Position numbers and translations under genes: made by a program. A stretch of DNA of 64,000 bases from Paludibacter sp. Lineage in GTDB: Bacteria > Bacteroidota > Bacteroidia > Bacteroidales > Paludibacteraceae. This document shows, in pieces, positions 27,546 through 34,144 of this stretch (its first letter is position 1; the number at the start of each line of letters is the position of its first letter). The notes below the pieces were generated by a model. The model saw nothing but the letters and a program-made list of their open reading frames with translations. It was not told the origin of the DNA and ran no database searches. The stretch is taken from positions 1 through 64,000 of the forward strand of contig JAAFGX010000023.1 of assembly GCA_010365115.1 (NCBI GenBank), given 5' to 3'.

Positions 27546-27935
27546 ATGAAAAACCCACTTACACTTCTGTTTTTGATTGTGTACGTTGCAACAATATTTG
27601 CTCAAAGCACTTCAAAAGGAGATTCACGTACCGGAAATCAGAATACCGTTATAAGAATTGAAGGAACTCAAAACGGTTGGACCAAAAGTGATGTTGAAGG
27701 CTCATCTACTTCAAACACACAATCATCAGATAATGAAAATGTTACTTTCAACTCCACTGCAGATGGAATTTACATTTCTATAATAAAGGGAACAAATAAA
27801 ATAAAATTATTTGCTCTTACAGGACAACTATTGTTAAACGGGGATTTAACTCAAGGCAGATTTTTTATCCCAACACGTAAAGGCATTTATTTTTTAAGAA
27901 TCAACAACAAAAGTTACAAAGTTGTTTGTAAATAA
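27546..27935 (+). CDS. small secreted protein consisting mostly of a T9SS C-terminal signal
   Basis: A 129-residue precursor starting at ATG 27546 (an upstream ATG at 27525 adds seven residues). A signal peptide ends at ATIFA, leaving Gln at +1. About 50 polar residues rich in Ser, Thr and Asn follow. The last ~60 residues (from ADGIYISI through KIKLFALTGQLLL to GIYFLRINNKSYKVVCK) look like a type IX sorting domain, with the G-K/R-x-x-x-L turn and the G-x-Y-x-x-x-x pattern before a basic end. No catalytic domain is left over. The linked porX/porW genes show that a T9SS is encoded. The assignment is by pattern only. Confidence 0.6.
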   Translation: MKNPLTLLFLIVYVATIFAQSTSKGDSRTGNQNTVIRIEGTQNGWTKSDVEGSSTSNTQSSDNENVTFNSTADGIYISIIKGTNKIKLFALTGQLLLNGDLTQGRFFIPTRKGIYFLRINNKSYKVVCK

Positions 27936-27991
27936 ACTGTTTTTCAATCCCATTATAAACATTAAATTAAACTTATAACAAATCAAAAGTA

Positions 27992-28297
27992 ATGATTAAA
28001 CACATCGTTTTTTTTCGCTTGGTAGAAAGTGCCGAAGGAAAAACAAAATCAGAAATCGCTGAAATTATCAAATCTGGATTGGAAAATCTGAAAAAATTTA
28101 TTCCTGAAATTATTAAAATTGAAGTCGGAGTAAATGTACCAAATGCCCCAAAAACAGACTATGACATTGCATTGTATTCGGAATTTGAAAATTTTGAAAC
28201 TCTTGATGTTTATCAAGAACATCCTGAACACAAACGTATTGCCGCATATATCGGTACAGTAAAAACTTCTCGTGCAGCTGTTGACTACGTGTCGTAA
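27992..28297 (+). CDS. Dabb (stress-responsive A/B barrel) domain protein
   Basis: A 101-residue protein starting MIKHIVFFRL, the usual opening of the dimeric alpha/beta-barrel Dabb family. LKKFIPEIIKIEVGVN and YDIALYSEFENFETLDVYQEHPEHKRIAAYI complete the fold pattern. Family members act in varied settings, from stress response to cyclases, and no specific reaction can be assigned. It follows the small secreted gene by 56 bp and may be co-transcribed with it. Confidence 0.85.
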   Translation: MIKHIVFFRLVESAEGKTKSEIAEIIKSGLENLKKFIPEIIKIEVGVNVPNAPKTDYDIALYSEFENFETLDVYQEHPEHKRIAAYIGTVKTSRAAVDYVS

Positions 28298-28413
28298 TAT
28301 TTTTTCATTCACATTAATATCTAATTATCAATACTTTAATCATTATCTTCAACCGACATCTGTATTTTTACTAAATATATTTATAAATTAATTAAAATAT
28401 TCGAAGAAAAACG

Positions 28414-28443
28414 TTGTTTAATTAAAAAATATCTTTATTTTTA
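28414..28443 (+). promoter_or_regulatory. Bacteroidota promoter for ssb
   Basis: TTG at 28414-28416 and TATTTTTA at 28436-28443, with 19 bp between. The expected start near 28449 leaves a 38-nt leader before the ssb ATG at 28487. Confidence 0.6.
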
Positions 28444-28486
28444 CACCGTATTAACTAATTTAAAAACCCTTTAAATCGCATTAATT

Positions 28487-28912
28487 ATGTCTGTAAACAA
28501 AGTTATTTTAGTGGGTCATGTTGGAAAAGACCCTGAAGTTCGTTATTTAGACAAAGATGTAGCAGTAGCAAATTTTACATTGGCAACTACCGAAAAAGGC
28601 TACACCGCACAAAATGGCACACAAGTTCCCGAGCGCACCGAATGGCACAGCATTGTAGCCTGGAGAGGATTGGCCAAATTGGCTGAAAACTACATTCGTA
28701 AAGGAAGAGAAATTTATGTAGAAGGAAAACTCCAAACCCGTACATGGGAAAAAGATGGTATTAAACGGTACTCTACTGAAATTTATGCCGAACAAATTAA
28801 TCTTCTTGGGAAAAAACCTGAAAATACAGAAGCACTTACAACTGTTGTTGCTGCACCTGGACTTGATGGAGTACAAGCCCCTCCTCACGCAGAAGACGAT
28901 CTTCCGTTTTGA
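28487..28912 (+). CDS. ssb: single-stranded DNA-binding protein
   Basis: A 141-residue SSB that coats single-stranded DNA in replication and repair. The OB-fold (1 to about 105) begins MSVNKVILVGHVGKDPEVRYL and contains RTEWHSIVAWRGLAKLAENYIRKGREIYVEGKLQTRTWEKDG. A short linker leads to the acidic tip DDLPF that recruits partner proteins. It is a single transcription unit with its own promoter and terminator. Confidence 0.96.
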   Translation: MSVNKVILVGHVGKDPEVRYLDKDVAVANFTLATTEKGYTAQNGTQVPERTEWHSIVAWRGLAKLAENYIRKGREIYVEGKLQTRTWEKDGIKRYSTEIYAEQINLLGKKPENTEALTTVVAAPGLDGVQAPPHAEDDLPF

Positions 28913-28933
28913 GATATAATCATACAAAATTAG

Positions 28934-28974
28934 TGAGACTGATACAGAAAATTTGTATCAGTCTCATTTTTTTT
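28934..28974 (+). terminator. intrinsic terminator after ssb
   Basis: TGAGACTGATACA (28934-28946) pairs with TGTATCAGTCTCA (28954-28966) around a 7-nt loop, followed by eight T residues. Confidence 0.92.
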
Positions 28975-29077
28975 ATTACCCTAGTTTTGAACATCCACAT
29001 CCTTGAATTGAGGAATTCAAATCTATAGTTTAACAACAAAAAAAAGAGGAACAGATATTATAATATAAAATTAATAG

Positions 29078-29085
29078 TAACTTTG
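29078..29085 (+). promoter_or_regulatory. -7 element for the 34-codon gene
   Basis: TAACTTTG is an exact TAnnTTTG match, about 53 bp ahead of the ATG at 29138. The -33 is not clear. Confidence 0.5.
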
Positions 29086-29137
29086 CTCCTGAATATATTG
29101 AATTTAAAATTGAATTTAACCATAAAAATAAAGAACC

Positions 29138-29242
29138 ATGGCAAAAAGTGAAGATGCTAAGAAAAACCTCAAAAAGGAACCTCTTAAAACTGCAAAGGAA
29201 AAGAAAGAATTAAAAAGGGAAAAGAAAGCGAAAAGAGATTAG
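29138..29242 (+). CDS. 34-residue lysine-rich small protein
   Basis: ATG 29138 to TAG 29242 encodes a small, very basic protein that begins MAKSEDAKKNLKKEPLKTAK and ends in alternating Lys, Glu and Arg; about 40 percent of residues are Lys. It looks helical and soluble, with no membrane segment or cysteine. Very similar short Lys-rich proteins (MAK-x-ED-x-KKN-x-KKEP) are, as I recall, widespread hypothetical genes in Bacteroidota, which argues that this is real. The promoter-like TAACTTTG upstream and a large inverted repeat after its stop support an independent transcript. Function unknown; nucleic-acid binding is a guess from charge alone. Confidence 0.65.
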   Translation: MAKSEDAKKNLKKEPLKTAKEKKELKREKKAKRD

Positions 29243-29261
29243 TTCTTTTCACGATATTCCA

Positions 29262-29311
29262 TACTGGGGTGATTTGCTATAACTTATAAAGTTATAAGAG
29301 TCACCCCAGTA
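29262..29311. repeat. 50-bp nested palindrome after the Lys-rich gene
   Basis: Outer arms TACTGGGGTGA (29262-29272) and TCACCCCAGTA (29301-29311) are perfect. Nested inside, TATAACTT (29278-29285) pairs with AAGTTATA (29289-29296). There is no T-tract, so it may be a structured 3' end rather than a classical terminator. Confidence 0.7.
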
Positions 29312-29355
29312 GGCTTTCATAAGAACTTGATGTACTTTGTCAATAAAATTTCCAC

Positions 29356-29363
29356 TATCTTTG
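29356..29363 (+). promoter_or_regulatory. -7 element overlapping the helicase start
   Basis: TATCTTTG (exact TAnnTTTG) ends only 4 bp before the ATG at 29368, with TTTG 16 bp upstream (29336-29339 region). Transcription from it would begin at or just after that ATG. Confidence 0.55.
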
Positions 29364-29367
29364 CATC

Positions 29368-30693
29368 ATGCAAAATAATTCAACCATAATCGATAACACG
29401 CTGAGAAGCATGGATATTGAATTGCTTAACGCCATGCAATTGGCTACACTCGAAGCAAACGAAAAAGAGCAAGATATTATTCTTTTATCTCCAACCGGTT
29501 CAGGCAAAACACTGGCTTATCTTCTACCGGTTTTAATGAGTCTAAATCCTGATATTCAAAAAGTACAAGCGTTGGTGTTGGCTCCTTCGCGCGAATTGGC
29601 CCAACAAATTGAACAAGTTTGGCGAAGTATGGGAACCGGTTTTAAAGTAAATGCTTGCTTCGGGGGTCGTCCTTCCAATAAAGAAAAACGTGATTTGGCA
29701 ATTCCTCCCGCTTTACTTATCGGCACTCCTGGTAGGATGCAGGATCATATCGAACGAAATAATTTTGAAGTGGATGCCATCAGGGTTTTGGTCCTTGATG
29801 AATTTGACAAATCGCTCGAAATGGGATTTACGGTACAAATGGAAACCATCATTTCCCAAATTCCATCAGTTCAAAAAAGATTTTTAACTTCAGCCACCGA
29901 CGCTGTTTCAATTCCGACATTTACCGGAATAACAAATCCAATAAAACTAGATTTTTCGGAGAAAAATAACGAGCTCAAAGGGTTGAAAACCTTTACGCTA
30001 AAAGGAGCAAGCAACGATAAAATGGATTTGCTTTACCAGCTGTTGTGTTATTTGGGAAACGATTCAACTCTGATATTTTGTAATCAACGTGATGCAGTTG
30101 AGAAAGTGAGTGCGTATTTGACTAATCGCAAGTTGGCAAACGAATTCTTTCACGGTAAACTGGAACAACCCGATCGTGAACGGGCGCTTTCTAAGTTCCG
30201 TAATGGCAGTTGTACTGCATTTATCTCAACTGATTTGGCTTCTCGCGGCTTGGATATTCCCGAAATAAGAAACATTATTCATTTCGATGTGCCGGTTCGA
30301 ATTGATGAATATATTCACCGCAACGGTCGTACGGCGCGCATGGAAGCCGAAGGTTCTGCTTTTACATTGTTGGCAGCCAACGAGAATTTACCTGAATTTA
30401 TTTTACCGCTTCCTCAGCCTTTTTCATTACCGGCATTAGCTTCTGCACCTCCAAAACCCGAGTGGGCTACACTTTATATTGGCAAAGGGAAAAAAGACAA
30501 ATTAAGCAAAATGGATGTTGTGGGTTTTATGTTCAAAAAAGGACAACTAGCCAAAGACGAACTAGGAATGGTGGAAGTAAAGGAATATTATTCGTTTGTT
30601 GCTGTAAAAATCAATAAAGTAAAGGATGTGCTTCGGTTAGTGGAAAATGAGAAAATCAAAAACATGAAAACTAAAATTGAATTGGCGGAATAG
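29368..30693 (+). CDS. DEAD-box family ATP-dependent RNA helicase
   Basis: A superfamily 2 RNA helicase of 441 residues. Motif I is SPTGSGKT (about 41-48), Ia PSRELAQQ, Ib GTPGR, motif II is DEFD instead of DEAD, III SAT, IV LIFCNQ, V STDLASRGLDIP and VI HRNGRTAR. A C-terminal extension (about 360-441, basic) probably binds RNA. The DEFD variant keeps the acidic pair needed for Mg-ATP. The start may be ATG 29368 or, given the promoter overlap, ATG 29410 (MDIELLNAMQ), which still precedes motif I. It stands as a single gene followed by a heptamer array and a terminator. Confidence 0.9.
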   Translation: MQNNSTIIDNTLRSMDIELLNAMQLATLEANEKEQDIILLSPTGSGKTLAYLLPVLMSLNPDIQKVQALVLAPSRELAQQIEQVWRSMGTGFKVNACFGGRPSNKEKRDLAIPPALLIGTPGRMQDHIERNNFEVDAIRVLVLDEFDKSLEMGFTVQMETIISQIPSVQKRFLTSATDAVSIPTFTGITNPIKLDFSEKNNELKGLKTFTLKGASNDKMDLLYQLLCYLGNDSTLIFCNQRDAVEKVSAYLTNRKLANEFFHGKLEQPDRERALSKFRNGSCTAFISTDLASRGLDIPEIRNIIHFDVPVRIDEYIHRNGRTARMEAEGSAFTLLAANENLPEFILPLPQPFSLPALASAPPKPEWATLYIGKGKKDKLSKMDVVGFMFKKGQLAKDELGMVEVKEYYSFVAVKINKVKDVLRLVENEKIKNMKTKIELAE

Positions 30694-30699
30694 AATCTT

Positions 30700-30783
30700 G
30701 TTTTGCGTTTAGTGTTTTGTGTTTAGCGTTTTGCGTTTAGTGTTTTGCGTTTTGCGTTTAGTGTTTTGCGTTTTGCGTTTCGT
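30700..30783 (+). repeat. period-7 array (GTTTNGY)12 after the helicase gene
   Basis: Twelve exact heptamer steps: GTTTTGC, GTTTAGT, GTTTTGT, GTTTAGC and so on, ending GTTTCGT. It starts 7 bp after the helicase stop. Confidence 0.9.
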
Positions 30784-30792
30784 GATGATATT

Positions 30793-30826
30793 AAAACTCC
30801 TGAGTCAAATGACTTGGGAGTTTTTT
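30793..30826 (+). terminator. intrinsic terminator after the helicase gene
   Basis: AAAACTCC..GAGTC and GACT..GGGAGTTTT form an imperfect stem (one internal mismatch pair) with an AAAT loop and a six-T tail. Confidence 0.85.
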
Positions 30827-30899
30827 ATTAATTTTCTGATATTTCTATTCAATTCTTAAAATATTCTCATAAAGCCTATGTTATAAAATATTAAATTTG

Positions 30900-30907
30900 T
30901 ATTTTTG
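30900..30907 (+). promoter_or_regulatory. -7 element for the outer-membrane-like protein gene
   Basis: TATTTTTG is an exact -7 match. Transcription near 30913 leaves a 25-nt leader before ATG 30938, which favours that start over any codon near 30905. Confidence 0.6.
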
Positions 30908-30937
30908 TGCCATCTTCATCAAAATCATTCCCTTTTT

Positions 30938-32011
30938 ATGAGAAAACAGCTTGTTTTGGTTTGTTGTTTAGCATTCGTACAATGCTTTCTTTTAGCGCAA
31001 ACATTTCAATGGAAAGCCGGATTGAATTATTTTTTCGATAATACGGAATATGCCAAATCCACTTTGACGAATGATCAAACCATGACCGGCGTGCATTTTT
31101 CTCCCGAAATTGGAGTAAAATGGGATTCGGCTCACTCTATTTTTGTTGGCACAGATTTGTTGAAAATATCGGGCTCACAGAATATTATTGACATTGCCCA
31201 GCCCATTGCCTATTATCGTTTTCAGAATTCGAAAGCTTCATTTTATGCAGGAGCGTTTCCACGTTCAGAATTACTTTCCAATTATTCCGATTTATTTTTT
31301 CAGGATTCCATCAATTACTATCGACCAACGTTGAATGGTTTCTTTTGGAATGTGGGGAAGAAAAATTCGTATTTCAATCTTTGGCTCGATTGGACCGGTC
31401 ATGAAAATGCAATTAACCGCGAAACATTCTTCATAGGAGCTTCGGCTTATAAAAAAACAGGACTTTTTTTTGCAGATTTTCAGTCGTATCTGTTTCATTT
31501 TGCCAATACACAACCACGAACTCCTACGTTTAGCGTGAACGATAACTTGTTGGCACAGTTGTCTGTTGGCGCAAATTATTCCAACCAAAATGGATTAGAT
31601 ACTTTACTGTTTTCGGTTGGTCTACTTGCTGGTTATGAACGCGACAGAGGTTTAGCGAGCGGAACTCATACGCCAATTGGAACTGTGATACGGTTAAATG
31701 CTGAATATTACGGGTTTGGAATTCAAAACACATTGTATGCAGGCAATCCTCGCAACATATTTTACTCCAATTATAATACTGGCATGTATTGGAATAATCC
31801 ATTTCTTCGCTCGGGTTTTTACTTGCAAAGCAAATGGTATTTGAATGTTATTCGGAGTCAGTTTGTGAATGGCAAACTCTCCATGAACTTACATTTTTCG
31901 GAAGGAAAAGTTATGTTCGAACAGACTTTTACAGTTAAGGTGCTATTAGACAGTTCTGTAAAAGCCAAAACTAAATCACGACCAACTTTTATGACCAGTT
32001 GGGTCAACTAA
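30938..32011 (+). CDS. predicted outer-membrane beta-barrel protein, unknown function
   Basis: A 357-residue precursor from ATG 30938 with a signal peptide ending LLA, followed by Gln-Thr. I do not recognise the family. The mature part has alternating aromatic and polar residues and repeated turns such as GADLL-type and YAGAFPRSELLSNYSDLFFQD, with a Trp/Tyr-rich end, as in transport or porin-like barrels (FGIQNTLYAGNPRNIFYSNYNTGMYW). No lipobox or cysteines are seen after the signal. It is not clustered with transport genes; comM follows 166 bp downstream on the same strand. Confidence 0.55.
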   Translation: MRKQLVLVCCLAFVQCFLLAQTFQWKAGLNYFFDNTEYAKSTLTNDQTMTGVHFSPEIGVKWDSAHSIFVGTDLLKISGSQNIIDIAQPIAYYRFQNSKASFYAGAFPRSELLSNYSDLFFQDSINYYRPTLNGFFWNVGKKNSYFNLWLDWTGHENAINRETFFIGASAYKKTGLFFADFQSYLFHFANTQPRTPTFSVNDNLLAQLSVGANYSNQNGLDTLLFSVGLLAGYERDRGLASGTHTPIGTVIRLNAEYYGFGIQNTLYAGNPRNIFYSNYNTGMYWNNPFLRSGFYLQSKWYLNVIRSQFVNGKLSMNLHFSEGKVMFEQTFTVKVLLDSSVKAKTKSRPTFMTSWVN

Positions 32012-32129
32012 AATAAATCCCAATTAAGTATTTGATAATTTGATCATTACTTTATTGCGACAAAAAATTGAGGGATTATAAGTTCATTTCGGTAATAAAT
32101 AATATTGAAAATTCACACATAAAATCTTT

Positions 32130-32155
32130 AAGCCCCCATTTGGAGGTTGGGGGTC
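32130..32155 (+). repeat. REP-like repeat before comM (single, diverged)
   Basis: AGCCCCCATTTGGAGG followed by TTGGGGGTC, 22 bp ahead of the comM start. Confidence 0.7.
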
Positions 32156-32177
32156 GAAACCAATTAACCTATAAACT

Positions 32178-33716
32178 ATGTTAGTAAAAACTTTTGGCGC
32201 TGCAGTACAAGGAATAAATGCCACCATTGTTACAATTGAAGTAAATGTAAGTCAGGGAATCCGTTTCTTGCATGTTGGTTTGCCAGACAACGCAGTGAAA
32301 GAAAGTCATGAACGCATTGCTTCTGCATTGAATTATACTGGAAATAGCTTTCCCCGTAAACAGATTATCATCAATATGGCTCCGGCCGATATTCGCAAAG
32401 AAGGTTCGGCTTATGATTTGCCAATGGCTATTGGAATAATGGCAGCCGATGAAAAACTTGTTTCTGAGAAACTGGAACATTTTGTAATTATGGGCGAACT
32501 GTCCTTGGATGGTGGGTTACAACCTATAAAAGGCGTATTGCCCATTGCCATAAAAGCACGAGAAGATGGTTTTAAAGGTTTTATTCTTCCAAAGCAAAAC
32601 GCACGTGAAGCGGCAGTGGTAAATAATCTGGACGTTTATGGTGTTGAAAATATCACTGAAGTTATTCAGTTTTTTAGAGGTGAATCAACTCTGGAACCAA
32701 CGGTTGTAAATACACGAGATGAGTTTTTCAGCAATTTGAATCATATTGAAATTAATTTTGCTGATGTAAAAGGTCAGGAAAATGTAAAGCGAGCGTTGGA
32801 AGTAGCGGCTGCGGGTGGTCATAATATTATCATGGTCGGTCCTCCCGGAGCAGGAAAGTCGATGTTAGCTAAAAGAATTCCAACCATTCTGCCTCCGTTA
32901 TCGCTTCAAGAAGCATTGGAAACCACCAAAATACATTCAGTTGCCGGAAATATCGACAGCAATACTTCGCTCATTTCACAACGACCTTTTCGAAGTCCCC
33001 ATCACACAATTTCTGATGTGGCACTGGTTGGTGGCGGTACTTTTCCGCAACCTGGCGAAATTTCGTTGGCACACAATGGTGTTTTATTTCTCGACGAACT
33101 TCCTGAATTCAAAAGGACTGTATTGGAAGTTATGCGCCAACCGCTCGAAGACCGGAAAATTTGTATTTCACGTGCAAAATTTTCTATTGAATATCCGGCA
33201 AGTTTTATGTTGGTGGCTTCCATGAATCCATGTCCGTGTGGGTATTACAATCATCCCGATCGCAATTGTGTTTGTGGTCCGGGCGTGGTGCAAAAATACC
33301 TGAGTCGTATTTCCGGTCCGTTGCTCGACCGCATTGATATTCATATTGAGATAGTGCCTGTTCCGTTCGAAAAACTTTCAGAAATGAAAGATTCTGAAAG
33401 TAGCGAAGATGTGCGCGACAGGGTAATGAAAGCCCGACAAATTCAGGAACAACGCTTTAAAGATATTGATGGCGTATATTGTAACGCACAAATGTCGTCG
33501 AAACAAATGCGCACTTTTGCACAAATTGACAAAGCAGGTTCAGAATTGCTCAAAAATGCCATGAATCGCCTCAATTTATCGGCTCGCGCTTATGACAGAA
33601 TTATAAAAGTTGCCCGAACAATTTCTGATTTGGAGGACTCAGAGAACATACTTTCCAATCATATAGCAGAAGCAATCAATTATCGAAATCTGGATAGAGA
33701 AGGTTGGGCAGGATGA
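32178..33716 (+). CDS. comM: YifB/ComM-family Mg-chelatase-like AAA+ ATPase
   Basis: A hexameric AAA+ helicase-like protein; ComM promotes branch migration during natural transformation in other bacteria. The N-terminal ChlI-like domain begins MLVKTFGAAVQGI. The Walker A is GPPGAGKSML, Walker B LFLDELPEF, and a cysteine cluster CPCGYYNHPDRNCVCGPG with RISGPLLDRIDIHIEI follows. The C-terminal AAA lid contains NLSARAYDRIIKVARTI. The 512 residues match the family. No other competence gene is nearby, so the role in DNA uptake here is not shown. Confidence 0.93.
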   Translation: MLVKTFGAAVQGINATIVTIEVNVSQGIRFLHVGLPDNAVKESHERIASALNYTGNSFPRKQIIINMAPADIRKEGSAYDLPMAIGIMAADEKLVSEKLEHFVIMGELSLDGGLQPIKGVLPIAIKAREDGFKGFILPKQNAREAAVVNNLDVYGVENITEVIQFFRGESTLEPTVVNTRDEFFSNLNHIEINFADVKGQENVKRALEVAAAGGHNIIMVGPPGAGKSMLAKRIPTILPPLSLQEALETTKIHSVAGNIDSNTSLISQRPFRSPHHTISDVALVGGGTFPQPGEISLAHNGVLFLDELPEFKRTVLEVMRQPLEDRKICISRAKFSIEYPASFMLVASMNPCPCGYYNHPDRNCVCGPGVVQKYLSRISGPLLDRIDIHIEIVPVPFEKLSEMKDSESSEDVRDRVMKARQIQEQRFKDIDGVYCNAQMSSKQMRTFAQIDKAGSELLKNAMNRLNLSARAYDRIIKVARTISDLEDSENILSNHIAEAINYRNLDREGWAG

Positions 33717-33811
33717 TTTAACAAAATGATTTAATGAGTTGAACTGATATTATAAAGTACTAATGTATTAATATAATAATTTAATTTCCTTCATCAATAC
33801 TTTTATAAATC

Positions 33812-33875
33812 AGCACATTAACACATCAGCTCATCAGCTCATCAGCTTATCATCACATCATCACATTGGCTCATT
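33812..33875 (+). repeat. period-8 tandem array in front of the thiamine leader
   Basis: Eight octamers: AGCACATT, AACACATC, AGCTCATC twice, AGCTTATC, ATCACATC, ATCACATT, GGCTCATT. The last two contain the -33 region of the next promoter. Confidence 0.8.
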
Positions 33876-33896
33876 AAAAAATTTATAGTATCTTTG
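33866..33896 (+). promoter_or_regulatory. Bacteroidota promoter for the TPP-regulated receptor
   Basis: TTG at 33866-33868 and TATCTTTG at 33889-33896, spaced by 20 bp, a near-perfect promoter. The start should be near 33902, giving a 240-nt leader that contains the riboswitch. Confidence 0.75.
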
Positions 33897-33898
33897 TC

Positions 33899-33950
33899 CC
33901 CCGAAAGGAATTCGGTCCGCTTCCAGGACTGTTTTTCTTTCTTTTTTAAT
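33899..33950 (+). other. structured 5' segment ahead of the riboswitch
   Basis: CCGAA/TTCGG closes around AGGAA (about 33901-33915), then GTCC and AGGAC bracket GCTTCC, followed by a T-rich run. It sits at the very 5' end of the predicted transcript and may be an additional control hairpin. Confidence 0.4.
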
Positions 33951-34002
33951 AGAACGTATTGAACTTTTCAAATTATCAAACGTTCAACTTTCAAACTTTT
34001 TT

Positions 34003-34078
34003 AATGGGGTGCCTTAATATTTCGGGCTGAGATCATACCCTTTGAACCTGCACGGGTAATTCCGCGAAGGGAATAAGA
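34003..34078 (+). ncRNA. TPP riboswitch (Thi box)
   Basis: The conserved blocks are GGGGTGCC (34006-34013), GGGCTGAGATCATACCC (34024-34040), TTTGAACCTG (34041-34050) and GGGTAATTCCGCGAAGGGAA (34054-34073). CTGAGA with ACCC and the GAACCTG block are the TPP pyrimidine- and pyrophosphate-sensing cores. It binds thiamine pyrophosphate and lowers expression of the downstream TonB-dependent receptor, here 67 nt away. The expression platform is not obvious; no strong terminator follows, so translational control is likely. Confidence 0.95.
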
Positions 34079-34144
34079 CCAATTCATCCGTATTTTTTAT
34101 TAGGCTCTCAAAACAAAATTTATTAACTAACTAATCAATTTGTT

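Noticed and set aside
34003-34078. tRNA-like element
   Set aside because: The hairpins match the TPP aptamer blocks and do not form a cloverleaf.
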